This document shows, piece by piece, positions 7,414 through 15,337 of a DNA stretch of 64,000 nt. The translations under genes were made by a program, and so were the position numbers. Numbering within the stretch: position 1 is the stretch's first letter; each line of letters begins with the position of its first letter. The stretch is from Actinomycetes bacterium (lineage in GTDB: Bacteria; Actinomycetota; Actinomycetes; Nanopelagicales; Nanopelagicaceae), in assembly GCA_025355305.1 (NCBI GenBank), contig JANXZW010000015.1:47655-111654 (forward strand), read 5' to 3'. The notes below the pieces were generated by a model, which worked only from the letters and a program-made list of their open reading frames with translations, was not told where the DNA came from and did no database searches.

Positions 7414-8660
7414 CACAGGTGGCCATTCCTAGCGGTCGCAAATTACGCATCGCCGCATTCTTAGCTGTCATGGGTCCCGGAGTCATCGCAGGACTCTCCG
7501 ACGATGATCCTGCCGGTATCACTACCTACTCCCAACTTGGCGCCCAATTTGGCTACCGCCTCCTCTGGGTCTTGGTCGTTTCCACCATCGCTCTCATAGT
7601 TTTTCAGGATTTGGGCGCCCGCATCGGTGTCGTGACGCGTCAAGGACTTATCGGGTTAGTGCGTCAAAAGTATGGGGCCCGCGCCGGAAGTTTTAGCGCC
7701 GTTGCACTGATCTTGGCCAACCTCGGCACGATGACTGCAGAGTTTGCAGGGGTTGCCGCGGCTGGACAGCTCTTTGGTATCTCACGCTACTGGACCGTGC
7801 CATTGACTGGATTTTTTATCTCTGCCCTGGTGCTGCGCGGTACATTTAAGAAGGCCGAGCGCGTCTTCTTCGTACTCTCCGCAGTCTTTATCTCCTATAT
7901 TGTGGCCGGCTTTATGTCCCATCCGCATTGGGGAGCTGCAGTGCGCGGCATGGTGGTGCCATCAATGCCTTTCAATCGCGATGCGATCAATATTGCGACC
8001 GCAACTTTGGGAACGACCCTTGCGCCTTGGGGTCTGGCCTTTATTCAATCGTATGCAGTGGACAAGCGCCTCACCCGTGCAGATCTAAAGTTGTTGCGCG
8101 CCGATGTATGGGTTGGTTCAGCGCTTACTGGGATCATCGGTTTCTTCGTCATCGTTACCTGCGCAGCAACGCTTAACCGCGAGCACATCACAAATATTAC
8201 TGACGCGGCACAAGCAGCTCGTGCCCTTCAACCGCTGGCTGGAACTCTTGCAAAAGATATCTTTGCGGTAGGCATCATTGGCGCCGCCTTATTGGCCGCT
8301 TCGATCTTGCCGTTATCGACCGCTTATTCGGTGAGTGACCTGACTGGCTCGCCGGCGGCCCTTGACGATAAATTTGATGAAGCCCCACTCTTCTACATCA
8401 CCTTTGCAGCTATCACCGTTGTAGCCGGTGGCCTCATCATGATTCCCGGAGTCTCGCTGATATGGATTTTGATTAGTTCACAGATTCTAAATGCCATTCT
8501 TCTACTTCCACTGCTCGCCTACATGTTCGGTATCGCCCGCGACAAGAAATTGATGGGTGAATTCGTGGCGGGTAAGCGCGCTTTAATCCTCTATGGCTCC
8601 ATCATCGCGCTGGTAGCTGTCTGTGTGCTGGCTCAATTCTGGTTCATCTTTAATCTGTGA
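7410..8660 (+). CDS. NRAMP-family divalent metal transporter, NRMT-like (probable Mg2+ or Mn2+)
   Basis: A 416-residue integral membrane protein with about 11 hydrophobic segments and the NRAMP fold. Helix 1 carries DDDPAGI at residues 31-37 where classical MntH has DPGN, and helix 6 carries TLAPWGLAFIQS (about 205) where MntH has MPH. The metal-coordinating Asn and Met are therefore replaced. In known Nramp-related Mg2+ transporters these positions also depart from the Mn/Fe consensus. The overlapping partner carries MgtE-type sensor domains, which favours magnesium as substrate. NRAMP superfamily membership is firm; the ion is inference. Confidence 0.85.
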   Translation: MTQVAIPSGRKLRIAAFLAVMGPGVIAGLSDDDPAGITTYSQLGAQFGYRLLWVLVVSTIALIVFQDLGARIGVVTRQGLIGLVRQKYGARAGSFSAVALILANLGTMTAEFAGVAAAGQLFGISRYWTVPLTGFFISALVLRGTFKKAERVFFVLSAVFISYIVAGFMSHPHWGAAVRGMVVPSMPFNRDAINIATATLGTTLAPWGLAFIQSYAVDKRLTRADLKLLRADVWVGSALTGIIGFFVIVTCAATLNREHITNITDAAQAARALQPLAGTLAKDIFAVGIIGAALLAASILPLSTAYSVSDLTGSPAALDDKFDEAPLFYITFAAITVVAGGLIMIPGVSLIWILISSQILNAILLLPLLAYMFGIARDKKLMGEFVAGKRALILYGSIIALVAVCVLAQFWFIFNL

Positions 8661-9556
8661 AAACTAAAACCCACGATCACACCGCCCTGCCGCAAGGACG
8701 GGATATCACCTTTCTTATCGCGGGGATATTTGGAATCGGATCTTCTGGTCCTCTGATTGCAAAGAGTTCAATGCCGATTTCAACTCTTGTCTTTTGGAGA
8801 AATTTGGGTGGCGCGCTCATCATGGCCCCCTTTGCCATTAAGTCTGGTGAATTAACCGATAAGCGCAATCGCCGACTCTTAGCGACTTCAGCGATTGCCG
8901 GAGTGGTGCTTGCCGCCCACTTTTTAACCTTCTTCGCCGCGATGCGCTTCACCTCCGTTGCTGCAGGCACGGCGCTTGCTGCGCTCCAACCGATATTCGC
9001 GGCTCTCTATATGAAATTTCGCGGAGCAAAAATCTCGTCGCAATCGTTAGGTGGGATGGCCCTTGCATTCGCCTCGCTACTTTTAATCACCGGCGTTGAC
9101 TTCTCGCTTTCGACTCGAGCATTTGTAGGTGATCTCTTAGGGATTGCCTGTGCTGCGCTGGCAGCGACTTACGTGATCATCGGTTCTGGTGTTCAAAAAT
9201 CGCTCTCGACCTCAACCTACACAACGGTCTGCTTCTTCTCCTGTGCGATAACTGCACTCCTTGCAAGTTTGGTAACTTCCTCACCACTTCTACACTTTGC
9301 AGCGCGACAGTGGCTCTACCTTTCAGGACTGATAATTGGCGCGCAATTCCTGGGGCACACGCTATTCAATATGACTCTTAAAAGGGTCTCACCAGTGGTC
9401 GTTTCGCTCATCGTCTTCTTTGAAGTTCCAGTTTCTGCGATCATTGCCTGGATATGGCTGCACCAACACCCCTCCGCGGGAACTATCCCAGGAATTATTG
9501 GCCTACTCATTGGTTGTGCCATCTTCGTTGTGAGGAATAAGCCCGTAGATGATTGA
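8657..9556 (+). CDS. EamA/DMT-superfamily transporter
   Basis: A 299-residue membrane protein with about ten hydrophobic segments arranged as two EamA repeats of five helices each (first about 15-145, second about 155-290). Members export or exchange small metabolites such as amino acids; the substrate cannot be read here. The GTG start overlaps the transporter stop upstream, and its end overlaps the next gene by 8 bases, so genes 6079-10394 look like one transcription unit. Confidence 0.85.
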   Translation: MKTKTHDHTALPQGRDITFLIAGIFGIGSSGPLIAKSSMPISTLVFWRNLGGALIMAPFAIKSGELTDKRNRRLLATSAIAGVVLAAHFLTFFAAMRFTSVAAGTALAALQPIFAALYMKFRGAKISSQSLGGMALAFASLLLITGVDFSLSTRAFVGDLLGIACAALAATYVIIGSGVQKSLSTSTYTTVCFFSCAITALLASLVTSSPLLHFAARQWLYLSGLIIGAQFLGHTLFNMTLKRVSPVVVSLIVFFEVPVSAIIAWIWLHQHPSAGTIPGIIGLLIGCAIFVVRNKPVDD

Positions 9557-10394
9557 CCTTCATACGCATTCGAATTTCAGCGATGGAACGGATAGCCCCG
9601 CAGACCTCATTAACAAGGCGCACGCCGCTGGCTTAACCGCTATAGCCCTCACTGACCACGACACGGTTGCAGGTTGGGATGAGGCCATCCAATGGCTTCG
9701 GCCTGGGTTAGCGCTGGTCCTGGGTTCAGAGATCTCCTGCCAGACTAGCGATGGCATTAGCGTCCATATGCTGGGGTTGATGTTTGATCGAGAGAATGAA
9801 GAGTTGCGCTCGGTGATGGCCCGTACCCGTGAGAATCGGATTGGTCGTATGCATAAGATGATTGCGCGATTTAACTTGGCGGGTTACGAGATCACCATGC
9901 AAGATGTGGAGGCACAACTTTCAGATGGAGCGACTTTGGGGCGGCCGCATCTCGCTGATGCCTTGATCGCCAAAGGATATCTGAAGAGTCGTGAAGAGGT
10001 CTTCGCTGAGGTCTTGCACAACGACTCACCCTTTTATGTTGCGCATTACTCACCAACTCCTGAGGATGCCATCAGGTTGATCAAAGGGGCTGGCGGAGCC
10101 GCGGTGATCGCTCACGCCATGTCATCTCTGCGCGGTCGCGTCATATCTACTGACACATTCGAAAATTATGTGCAGGCCGGCCTAGATGGAATTGAGGTCT
10201 TGCACCGTGACCACACCGCAGAAAATCGAATAATTCTGGCCGATATCGCGGATGAGTTTGGGCTAGTCAAGACGGGCTCTAGTGACTACCACGGCAATGG
10301 AAAACTCAACCAGCTCGCCGAATTCCATACCGACCCCACTGAATTTGAGAAACTAGAGGCGCGCACCACTCAAAGTCGAGTTATAAGGCGGTAA
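9549..10394 (+). CDS. PHP-domain phosphoesterase (TrpH/YciV-like)
   Basis: A metal-dependent phosphoesterase of 281 residues. The PHP motifs are MIDLHTHSNFSDGT at the N-terminus, ALTDHDTVAGW (about 36-46), the VIAHAM histidine motif, and GSSDYHG near the C-terminus. Members such as RNase AM / 3',5'-nucleotide bisphosphate phosphatase act on short RNA or pAp; the exact substrate here is unknown. It ends convergent with, and 14 bases into, the DUF3107 gene. Confidence 0.87.
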   Translation: MIDLHTHSNFSDGTDSPADLINKAHAAGLTAIALTDHDTVAGWDEAIQWLRPGLALVLGSEISCQTSDGISVHMLGLMFDRENEELRSVMARTRENRIGRMHKMIARFNLAGYEITMQDVEAQLSDGATLGRPHLADALIAKGYLKSREEVFAEVLHNDSPFYVAHYSPTPEDAIRLIKGAGGAAVIAHAMSSLRGRVISTDTFENYVQAGLDGIEVLHRDHTAENRIILADIADEFGLVKTGSSDYHGNGKLNQLAEFHTDPTEFEKLEARTTQSRVIRR

Positions 10395-10632
10395 AGCCAA
10401 CTTTCGTGTCAGTTGCATCACCGATCTCGATGTAGGAGATCTTCCCCGCAGGAACCAAGATTGTGCGCTCCTTGATATCTTTCAGTTCAAATGTCTTACC
10501 TGCGGAGATCGCCTCACTGGCGAGCGATACAACTTTTGCCGCCTCAAGGTGGGTCTCAAAATGTAACTCTTGTGATGTGTCGGATATGCCGACGCGAACT
10601 GAGGTCTTACCTTCAAAGTCTTTCTTAGCCAT
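10381..10632 (-). CDS. DUF3107 family protein
   Basis: An 83-residue protein matching the actinobacterial DUF3107 family (VRVGISDTSQELHFET, IPAGK-like VPAGKISYIEIG). Mycobacterial members (TB9.4, Rv3208A) lie beside the same TetR-family gene found here. The function is unknown. It is read on the same strand as the TetR gene and carries its own TANNNT box, so it can be transcribed alone. Confidence 0.87.
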   Translation of the reverse strand: MAKKDFEGKTSVRVGISDTSQELHFETHLEAAKVVSLASEAISAGKTFELKDIKERTILVPAGKISYIEIGDATDTKVGFTAL

Positions 10633-10638
10633 ACTCGC

Positions 10639-10644
10639 AGTTTA
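10639..10644 (-). promoter_or_regulatory. Putative -10 box of leaderless DUF3107 promoter
   Basis: On the minus strand TAAACT ends 6 bases before the ATG, with no Shine-Dalgarno in between. Confidence 0.42.
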
Positions 10645-10651
10645 GTGCTCT

Positions 10652-11251
10652 TCAGATTTTGCGGAAACCTGAAATTCCTCGCCATTGCAGACTCGCGACC
10701 AATTTGACCGCGAGATCGCGATCTATCCTGCCATCACGGGCAAGCCAGTGACGGGCGGTGGTCTGGGCGGTTCCGATCAATCCGACGGCGAGCATCATCG
10801 CCGATTCTTGTGAGATTCCGGTATCCGTCGTAATTGCCTCACTAAAAGCGAGTGCGCACTCGTATGACATTCGGTTGAGTCGCTCTCGTACCTGTGGTTC
10901 AACCGCCATATCGCTCTCAAAGAGGAGTCGAAAGGCTTCGCCCTCGCGATTGATGAAGTCGAAGTAGGCATTGACCGTTGCCAGGACTCGCCCTGCATTA
11001 TCTTTTGTGGAGGCCACCGCGTTACGGATATCCGCAACCAAGTAGTCACAGTGGATATCGAGTACCGCTAAGTAGAGATCAAGTTTGGAGGGGAAATGCT
11101 GATAGAGAACGGGCTTACTGACATTGGCCTGATCTGCGATCTCATCCATCGCCGCTGAGTGGTACCCCGCAGCGGTAAAAACCTCGAGAGCGGCGGCCAA
11201 GAGGGTTGCACGGCGCTCATCGCGAGGAAGGCGTATCTTCTCTTCGTTCAT
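10652..11251 (-). CDS. TetR-family transcriptional regulator (Rv3208-like)
   Basis: A 199-residue one-component regulator. The N-terminal helix-turn-helix reads RLPRDERRATLLAAALEVF, then MDEIADQANVSKPVLYQHF (about 30-48), and the rest is an alpha-helical ligand-binding and dimerisation domain. It closely resembles the TetR protein beside DUF3107 in mycobacteria. The ATG at 11251 is chosen over the GTG at 11257 because a TAACAT box lies 7 bases before it. It is divergent from mshB with only 35 bases between start codons, so both genes could be controlled by one operator; the ligand is unknown. Confidence 0.85.
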   Translation of the reverse strand: MNEEKIRLPRDERRATLLAAALEVFTAAGYHSAAMDEIADQANVSKPVLYQHFPSKLDLYLAVLDIHCDYLVADIRNAVASTKDNAGRVLATVNAYFDFINREGEAFRLLFESDMAVEPQVRERLNRMSYECALAFSEAITTDTGISQESAMMLAVGLIGTAQTTARHWLARDGRIDRDLAVKLVASLQWRGISGFRKI

Positions 11252-11258
11252 TAGCACG

Positions 11259-11264
11259 ATGTTA
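11259..11264 (-). promoter_or_regulatory. Putative -10 box of leaderless TetR promoter
   Basis: On the minus strand TAACAT ends 7 bases before the ATG at 11251. It supports that start over the nearer GTG. Confidence 0.4.
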
Positions 11265-11274
11265 GCCCATCATT

Positions 11275-11280
11275 CATAAT
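11275..11280 (+). promoter_or_regulatory. Putative -10 box of leaderless mshB promoter
   Basis: CATAAT ends 6 bases before the GTG start at 11287 and no Shine-Dalgarno is visible. The first base departs from TANNNT. Confidence 0.35.
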
Positions 11281-11286
11281 GAGCGC

Positions 11287-12201
11287 GTGAGAAACTTCGA
11301 TCAATTGCCCTCTCGTCGCATCCTCTTTGTCCATGCCCATCCCGATGATGAGACGATAAATAACGGCGCAACAATGGCTGGGTATGTGGCGCAAGGCGCG
11401 GGCGTGACCCTCATTACCTGTACACGGGGCGAGGAGGGCGAAGTCCTTGTACCGGAACTACTGCACCATTCGGCCAAGCAGGAGAACACCTTAGGAAAAT
11501 ATCGTGAGGGAGAGTTAGCCGATGCGATGAAGGAGCTTGGAGTCACAGATTTCCACTTTCTCGGCGGTACAGAGCGCAAGTATCGTGATTCGGGAATGAT
11601 GGGAACCGCCCCAAATGAAAACCCAGAGTGCTTCTGGAAGGCCGATCTCGATGAGGCAGCGACGCGACTGGTTCGCGTAATCCGCGAAGGTAAGCCACAG
11701 GTACTCGTCTCTTACGATGATCATGGCGGCTATGGCCACCCCGATCACATCAAGGCGCACCAGATCGCTATGCGTGCGGCTGAGTTAGCAGCCGATTCGG
11801 GTTACGGTGAGGGCGAGCCGTGGGAGATCGCAAAAATTTATTGGAGCGCCATTCCGCGCTCAGCAATTCAAAATAGCCTTACCAGTACCAATTTTTTTCT
11901 AAGAGTACTGATCAAGCTATTTAACTACGTACCCTCGAACTGGGTTGCTCTGCCCTTTGTGAAGGCGGACTCCGTCGTCACCACCAAATTTGATGGTGAG
12001 AAATTTCTTTCTCAGAAATTGGCGGCGCTGCGGGCACATAAGACGCAATTAATTATCCACGGGGATCTCTTTAAATTTTCTGATCGCTTGGCGACGCGGG
12101 TAACGGGAACGGAGTACTACATCAGGGTTAAGGGTGCACCTAGCGCCCCTTTTGATAAGAGCGGTCGAGAGCTGGATTTATTTGCTGGAGTTACGGAATA
12201 A
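11287..12201 (+). CDS. mshB: N-acetyl-GlcNAc-inositol deacetylase (MshB-like, LmbE fold)
   Basis: A zinc-dependent deacetylase for the second step of mycothiol synthesis, 304 residues like M. tuberculosis MshB. The zinc and catalytic motif VHAHPDDE occupies residues 15-22 (His18, Asp20, Asp21), and the second zinc His lies in GGYGHPDH. The conserved segments TRGEEGEV and RDSGMMGT favour MshB or its paralogue Mca over unrelated LmbE proteins. Mca, a mycothiol-conjugate amidase, remains possible. The divergent TetR gene is next to it, and the 3' end overlaps the cysS end by 11 bases. Confidence 0.82.
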   Translation: MRNFDQLPSRRILFVHAHPDDETINNGATMAGYVAQGAGVTLITCTRGEEGEVLVPELLHHSAKQENTLGKYREGELADAMKELGVTDFHFLGGTERKYRDSGMMGTAPNENPECFWKADLDEAATRLVRVIREGKPQVLVSYDDHGGYGHPDHIKAHQIAMRAAELAADSGYGEGEPWEIAKIYWSAIPRSAIQNSLTSTNFFLRVLIKLFNYVPSNWVALPFVKADSVVTTKFDGEKFLSQKLAALRAHKTQLIIHGDLFKFSDRLATRVTGTEYYIRVKGAPSAPFDKSGRELDLFAGVTE

Positions 12202-13819
12202 CTTCCCAGTTTTGGCCGTCTGCTCCATCCTTGATCTTTATCTTCCGGGCCAAGAGTTCATCTCGGAGCTGGTCGCTGCGTACAAAGTCCTTTGCCGCGC
12301 GAGCGAGTTGGCGTTCTTCAATGAGAAGTTGCAGCTCTTCACTCAACTGAAACACTTCTGGTGCGCGCGTGATATCTAGACCAAAGAACTGATCGAGAGT
12401 GGCGAAGAGTTGGGCTTTGGTTCTGTCAGAAATCGAAGGTTCGCGTTCTATGGCGCGCATCTTCACTAGTGCACGCGGTGTATCTAGATCGCTGCGAAGT
12501 AAGTCAAGGATAGATTCGGTAAGTTCAGCGACCACTTCCTGATCGTTATGGCCCTCCGATTTGGACCACTCCTGATATTTATTTCGCCAGCGCTGTAGGG
12601 TTGAATCAGCGGCTGCAATCTGGCTCCATGTGAGATCCATCTGGCTGCGATATTTATTTTCCAGAAAGACTAAGCGAAGGGCGAGCGGATCAAAGCCACG
12701 CTCCACCACATCCTGTAGGAGTACGACATTTCCTGCGCTCTTCGACATCTTGCGCCCATCGAAGAGAAGATGCTCTCCGTGAACCCAATGATCAGTAACT
12801 TCATTCATAACTCCACAATTACTCTGAGCGCGTTCATTCTCATGGTGGGGAAAGCGCAGGTCAATTCCACCAAGGTGTAGATCCACATGTCCCTGTAGGT
12901 AATGGAGTGACATCGCCGAGCATTCAATATGCCACCCGGGAAAGCCGGGCCCCCACGGTGAGTCCCAGATCATTGCGGTACGGTCGCCAGCGCTCTTCCA
13001 TAAGGCCCAGTCAGCGTGAAAACGTTTGGCGCCATCTCCTATGTATTCATATCGATGTCCCGGAAGGAGTTCTTCCAATTTATTTCCGCTGAGAGCGCCA
13101 TAACTCTCAAAGGATGTGGCAGCAAAGTAAACGGTACCGTCATCCCCGAGATAGGCATTGTCAGATTCAATCAATTGCTCGATCAAGCGTTGCATCATGG
13201 CAATGCTCTCGCTGGCGCGGGGGTAGATATCTGCTGGGATAATTCCTAGCCGCTCTATATCGTGATGGAACTTTGCCTCGTAGAAGCGGGCGAGTGCAAA
13301 GGGATCTCTCTTCTCAGCTTGCGCCTGTGCAAGAATTTTATCTTCACCCGTGTGTAGCTCCTCGGCCGAGCGAAGGTCCTCACCCATATGGCCGACATCT
13401 GTAATGTTCTGCACGCTCTTGACCTGAAATCCCGAAAGTCTGACTAGGCGAGAGATCAAGTCTCCCAATATAAAGGTACGCAGGTTTCCCACATGGGCAT
13501 CTCGGTAGACGGTGGGCCCGCAGCAATAGAGGCGCAGGGCTCTGCCATCGCTGATTGTCACTTCGCGTTGCTCGCGGCTCTTGGTGTCATAAAGGAAGAT
13601 TCCAGTGTGGACAGTGGCGGCAGGGACTATCTTCCAGAGCGCGATCTTTGTCGGATCAAAGGTGATGACTTCCCCGCTCTTCTTTCGGATTTGATTGGCA
13701 CTGACAAGGTGGCCAAGTAGGTCGCGAAAGCCTCCCTCAGGGTCGTAGCAGCGGATGCTTAAGCGTTGGCCGATCTCGTTGATTGAGGGTAGGAGTGATC
13801 GGGGTTGCGCTGGCTCCAC
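12191..13819 (-). CDS. cysS: Cysteinyl-tRNA synthetase with N-terminal SH3-like (Rv0428c-type) domain
   Basis: Charges tRNA-Cys with cysteine. The class I core starts near residue 74 (FLYDTKSREQREV). It has the zinc ligand Cys100 (CCGPTVY), the HIGH-type motif HVGN at 109-112, Cys300, HHENE near 325, KMSKS at 357-361 and the C-terminal anticodon-binding region. Residues 13-68 match the SH3-like N-terminal domain of actinobacterial GNAT protein Rv0428c (GHLVSANQIRKKSGEV), but no acetyltransferase domain follows. The frame is continuous, so this is a fusion of 542 residues. The full C-terminal domain and length argue against MshC. The core has ITDVGHM instead of the more common ITDIDDK. The start is GTG. 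Confidence 0.88.
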   Translation of the reverse strand: MEPAQPRSLLPSINEIGQRLSIRCYDPEGGFRDLLGHLVSANQIRKKSGEVITFDPTKIALWKIVPAATVHTGIFLYDTKSREQREVTISDGRALRLYCCGPTVYRDAHVGNLRTFILGDLISRLVRLSGFQVKSVQNITDVGHMGEDLRSAEELHTGEDKILAQAQAEKRDPFALARFYEAKFHHDIERLGIIPADIYPRASESIAMMQRLIEQLIESDNAYLGDDGTVYFAATSFESYGALSGNKLEELLPGHRYEYIGDGAKRFHADWALWKSAGDRTAMIWDSPWGPGFPGWHIECSAMSLHYLQGHVDLHLGGIDLRFPHHENERAQSNCGVMNEVTDHWVHGEHLLFDGRKMSKSAGNVVLLQDVVERGFDPLALRLVFLENKYRSQMDLTWSQIAAADSTLQRWRNKYQEWSKSEGHNDQEVVAELTESILDLLRSDLDTPRALVKMRAIEREPSISDRTKAQLFATLDQFFGLDITRAPEVFQLSEELQLLIEERQLARAAKDFVRSDQLRDELLARKIKIKDGADGQNWEVIP

Positions 13820-13939
13820 TTGACCCCCCTTTCACTCCGAGAGGATGAATTACCTCTTAATCCACTATTCTCCACCTATAAGAGTTCTGCGGATGTATTG
13901 TTCCGCAGTTGCTTGGAACCGCTACTTGAAGGGATTGAA

Positions 13940-14260
13940 GTGACCTACGTAATCGCAGAGCCGTGTGTGGATGTGAAAGATAAGTCCTGTATCGAGGAGT
14001 GCCCCGTTGACTGTATATATGAGGGAACTCGGATGCTTTACATCCAACCTGACGAGTGCGTTGATTGCGGCGCGTGTGAGCCGGTCTGTCCCGTAGAGGC
14101 GATCTATTACGAAGATGACGTTCCAGGGCAGTGGAAGCAATTTGGCGATATTAACGCCGTTTTCTTCCAAACCATCGGCTCACCTGGTGGGGCAAGCAAG
14201 GTTGGAGCAACCGGCACCGATCATCCGACGGTAACGGCGCTGCCTAAGGCTGGAGAGTAA
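13940..14260 (+). CDS. fdxA: Ferredoxin, 7Fe type (FdxA/FdxC)
   Basis: An electron carrier of 106 residues with two clusters. TYVIAEPCVDVKDKSCIEECPVDC gives the 3Fe-4S and part of the 4Fe-4S ligands, and CVDCGACEPVCPVEAI gives the rest; this is the standard actinobacterial 7Fe pattern. The GTG at 13940 is the start expected from the family. The upstream in-frame extension to 13805 overlaps cysS and has no family similarity. It is followed at once by dapC in the same reading frame, as in Mycobacterium (fdxC-dapC). Confidence 0.92.
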   Translation: MTYVIAEPCVDVKDKSCIEECPVDCIYEGTRMLYIQPDECVDCGACEPVCPVEAIYYEDDVPGQWKQFGDINAVFFQTIGSPGGASKVGATGTDHPTVTALPKAGE

Positions 14261-14263
14261 GCA

Positions 14264-15331
14264 ATCAAACTCCCGGATTTTCCCTGGGATCTGCTAGCGC
14301 CCTACGGCGCTCGCGCTCGAGAGTACAGCGCTGGGATCATCGATCTCTCGGTTGGTACTCCTGTGGATGCAACGCCTAATTTCATCCAGGCAGCGCTCAT
14401 CTCCCATGCCAACGCCCCTGGCTACCCGCAAACGATTGGATCGCCTGCATTACGCCAGGCTATGCGAGTTTGGGCGAGTACGGTTCTGGGGGCGACAGGA
14501 AAATTCGATCTCCTCCCAAGTATTGGCTCGAAAGAGGTGGTCGCTCATTTGCCCGCCCAACTTGAAGCGCAGAGCGTGCTCTATCCATCGATCGCTTATC
14601 CAACCTACCTTGTCGGCGCAATTCTCGCGAAGGCGCAGCATCAAACCGTTGCCCACGATTCCAACAGTTGGCCAACCGCTGACTTGGTCTGGATAAATTC
14701 ACCCGCCAACCCAACTGGTCGAATCTCCCCACGTGCGGAGTTGGAGGGGGTAATTTCTTACTCGCGGCGCACGGGAGCGGTAATTGCAAGTGATGAGTGT
14801 TACTTCAACTTTCCTGCCAGCGTAACTGGTCCTCAACCTATCTCGATTTTGCAGGTTGCTAATGGAGAGAATAAAAATTTACTCGCACTGCACTCTCTCT
14901 CAAAGCGCTCTAATTTTGCTGGCTATCGCGGCGGAATGATAATCGGTGATCCCGCTTTGATTGCAAAGATCCGGGAGATCCGCAAGCATGCGGGTCTGTT
15001 AGTACCAGCACCGGTGCAGGCCGCCATGGTTGCTGCCTTGGGCGATGAACTTCATGTACATGAACAGGCAGAACGGTATGCACGTCGCCGCGAAACGCTA
15101 CGACCTGCTCTTGAATCCGTAAATTTTGCCATCGAAGATAGCGATGCCGGACTCTACATCTGGTGCACACGAGGTGAGCGCGACTTTGACTCCGTGGCCA
15201 GCCTGGCCGAGAAGGGCATTCTTGTTACCCCAGGTAGCTTTTATGGGGTGGCGGGCGCCAGGCATATCCGAGTTGCTCTTACAGCAACCGATGAAGAGAT
15301 AGCTGCCACGGCGGCGCGATTGCTGGGTTAG
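14264..15331 (+). CDS. dapC: N-succinyldiaminopimelate aminotransferase (DapC), apparent ATC start
   Basis: A PLP-dependent class I/II aminotransferase of lysine and diaminopimelate synthesis, 355 residues if started at 14264. The PLP lysine is Lys214 (SLSKRSNFAGYRGG) and the NPTG motif is present (SPANPTGRI). The first standard start is GTG at 14363, but the 33 codons before it encode the conserved DapC N-terminus (KLPDFPWDLLAPYGA, IIDLSVGTPVD). The only plausible initiation codon there is ATC at 14264, with GGAGAG about 6 bases upstream. The fdxA stop is in the same frame two codons earlier. A true ATC start, stop read-through or a sequence error are all possible. Confidence 0.83.
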   Translation: MKLPDFPWDLLAPYGARAREYSAGIIDLSVGTPVDATPNFIQAALISHANAPGYPQTIGSPALRQAMRVWASTVLGATGKFDLLPSIGSKEVVAHLPAQLEAQSVLYPSIAYPTYLVGAILAKAQHQTVAHDSNSWPTADLVWINSPANPTGRISPRAELEGVISYSRRTGAVIASDECYFNFPASVTGPQPISILQVANGENKNLLALHSLSKRSNFAGYRGGMIIGDPALIAKIREIRKHAGLLVPAPVQAAMVAALGDELHVHEQAERYARRRETLRPALESVNFAIEDSDAGLYIWCTRGERDFDSVASLAEKGILVTPGSFYGVAGARHIRVALTATDEEIAATAARLLG

Positions 15332-15337
15332 GGATCC

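Noticed and set aside
12191..13819. Reading the cysS gene as mshC, the mycothiol ligase
   Set aside because: Its neighbour mshB made this attractive, but the protein has the full-length C-terminal anticodon-binding region and the CysRS core length, which MshC lacks.
13805..13939. N-terminal extension of ferredoxin from an ATG at 13805
   Set aside because: The added 45 residues overlap the cysS 5' end, have no ferredoxin similarity, and the family start TYVIAEPC fits the GTG at 13940.
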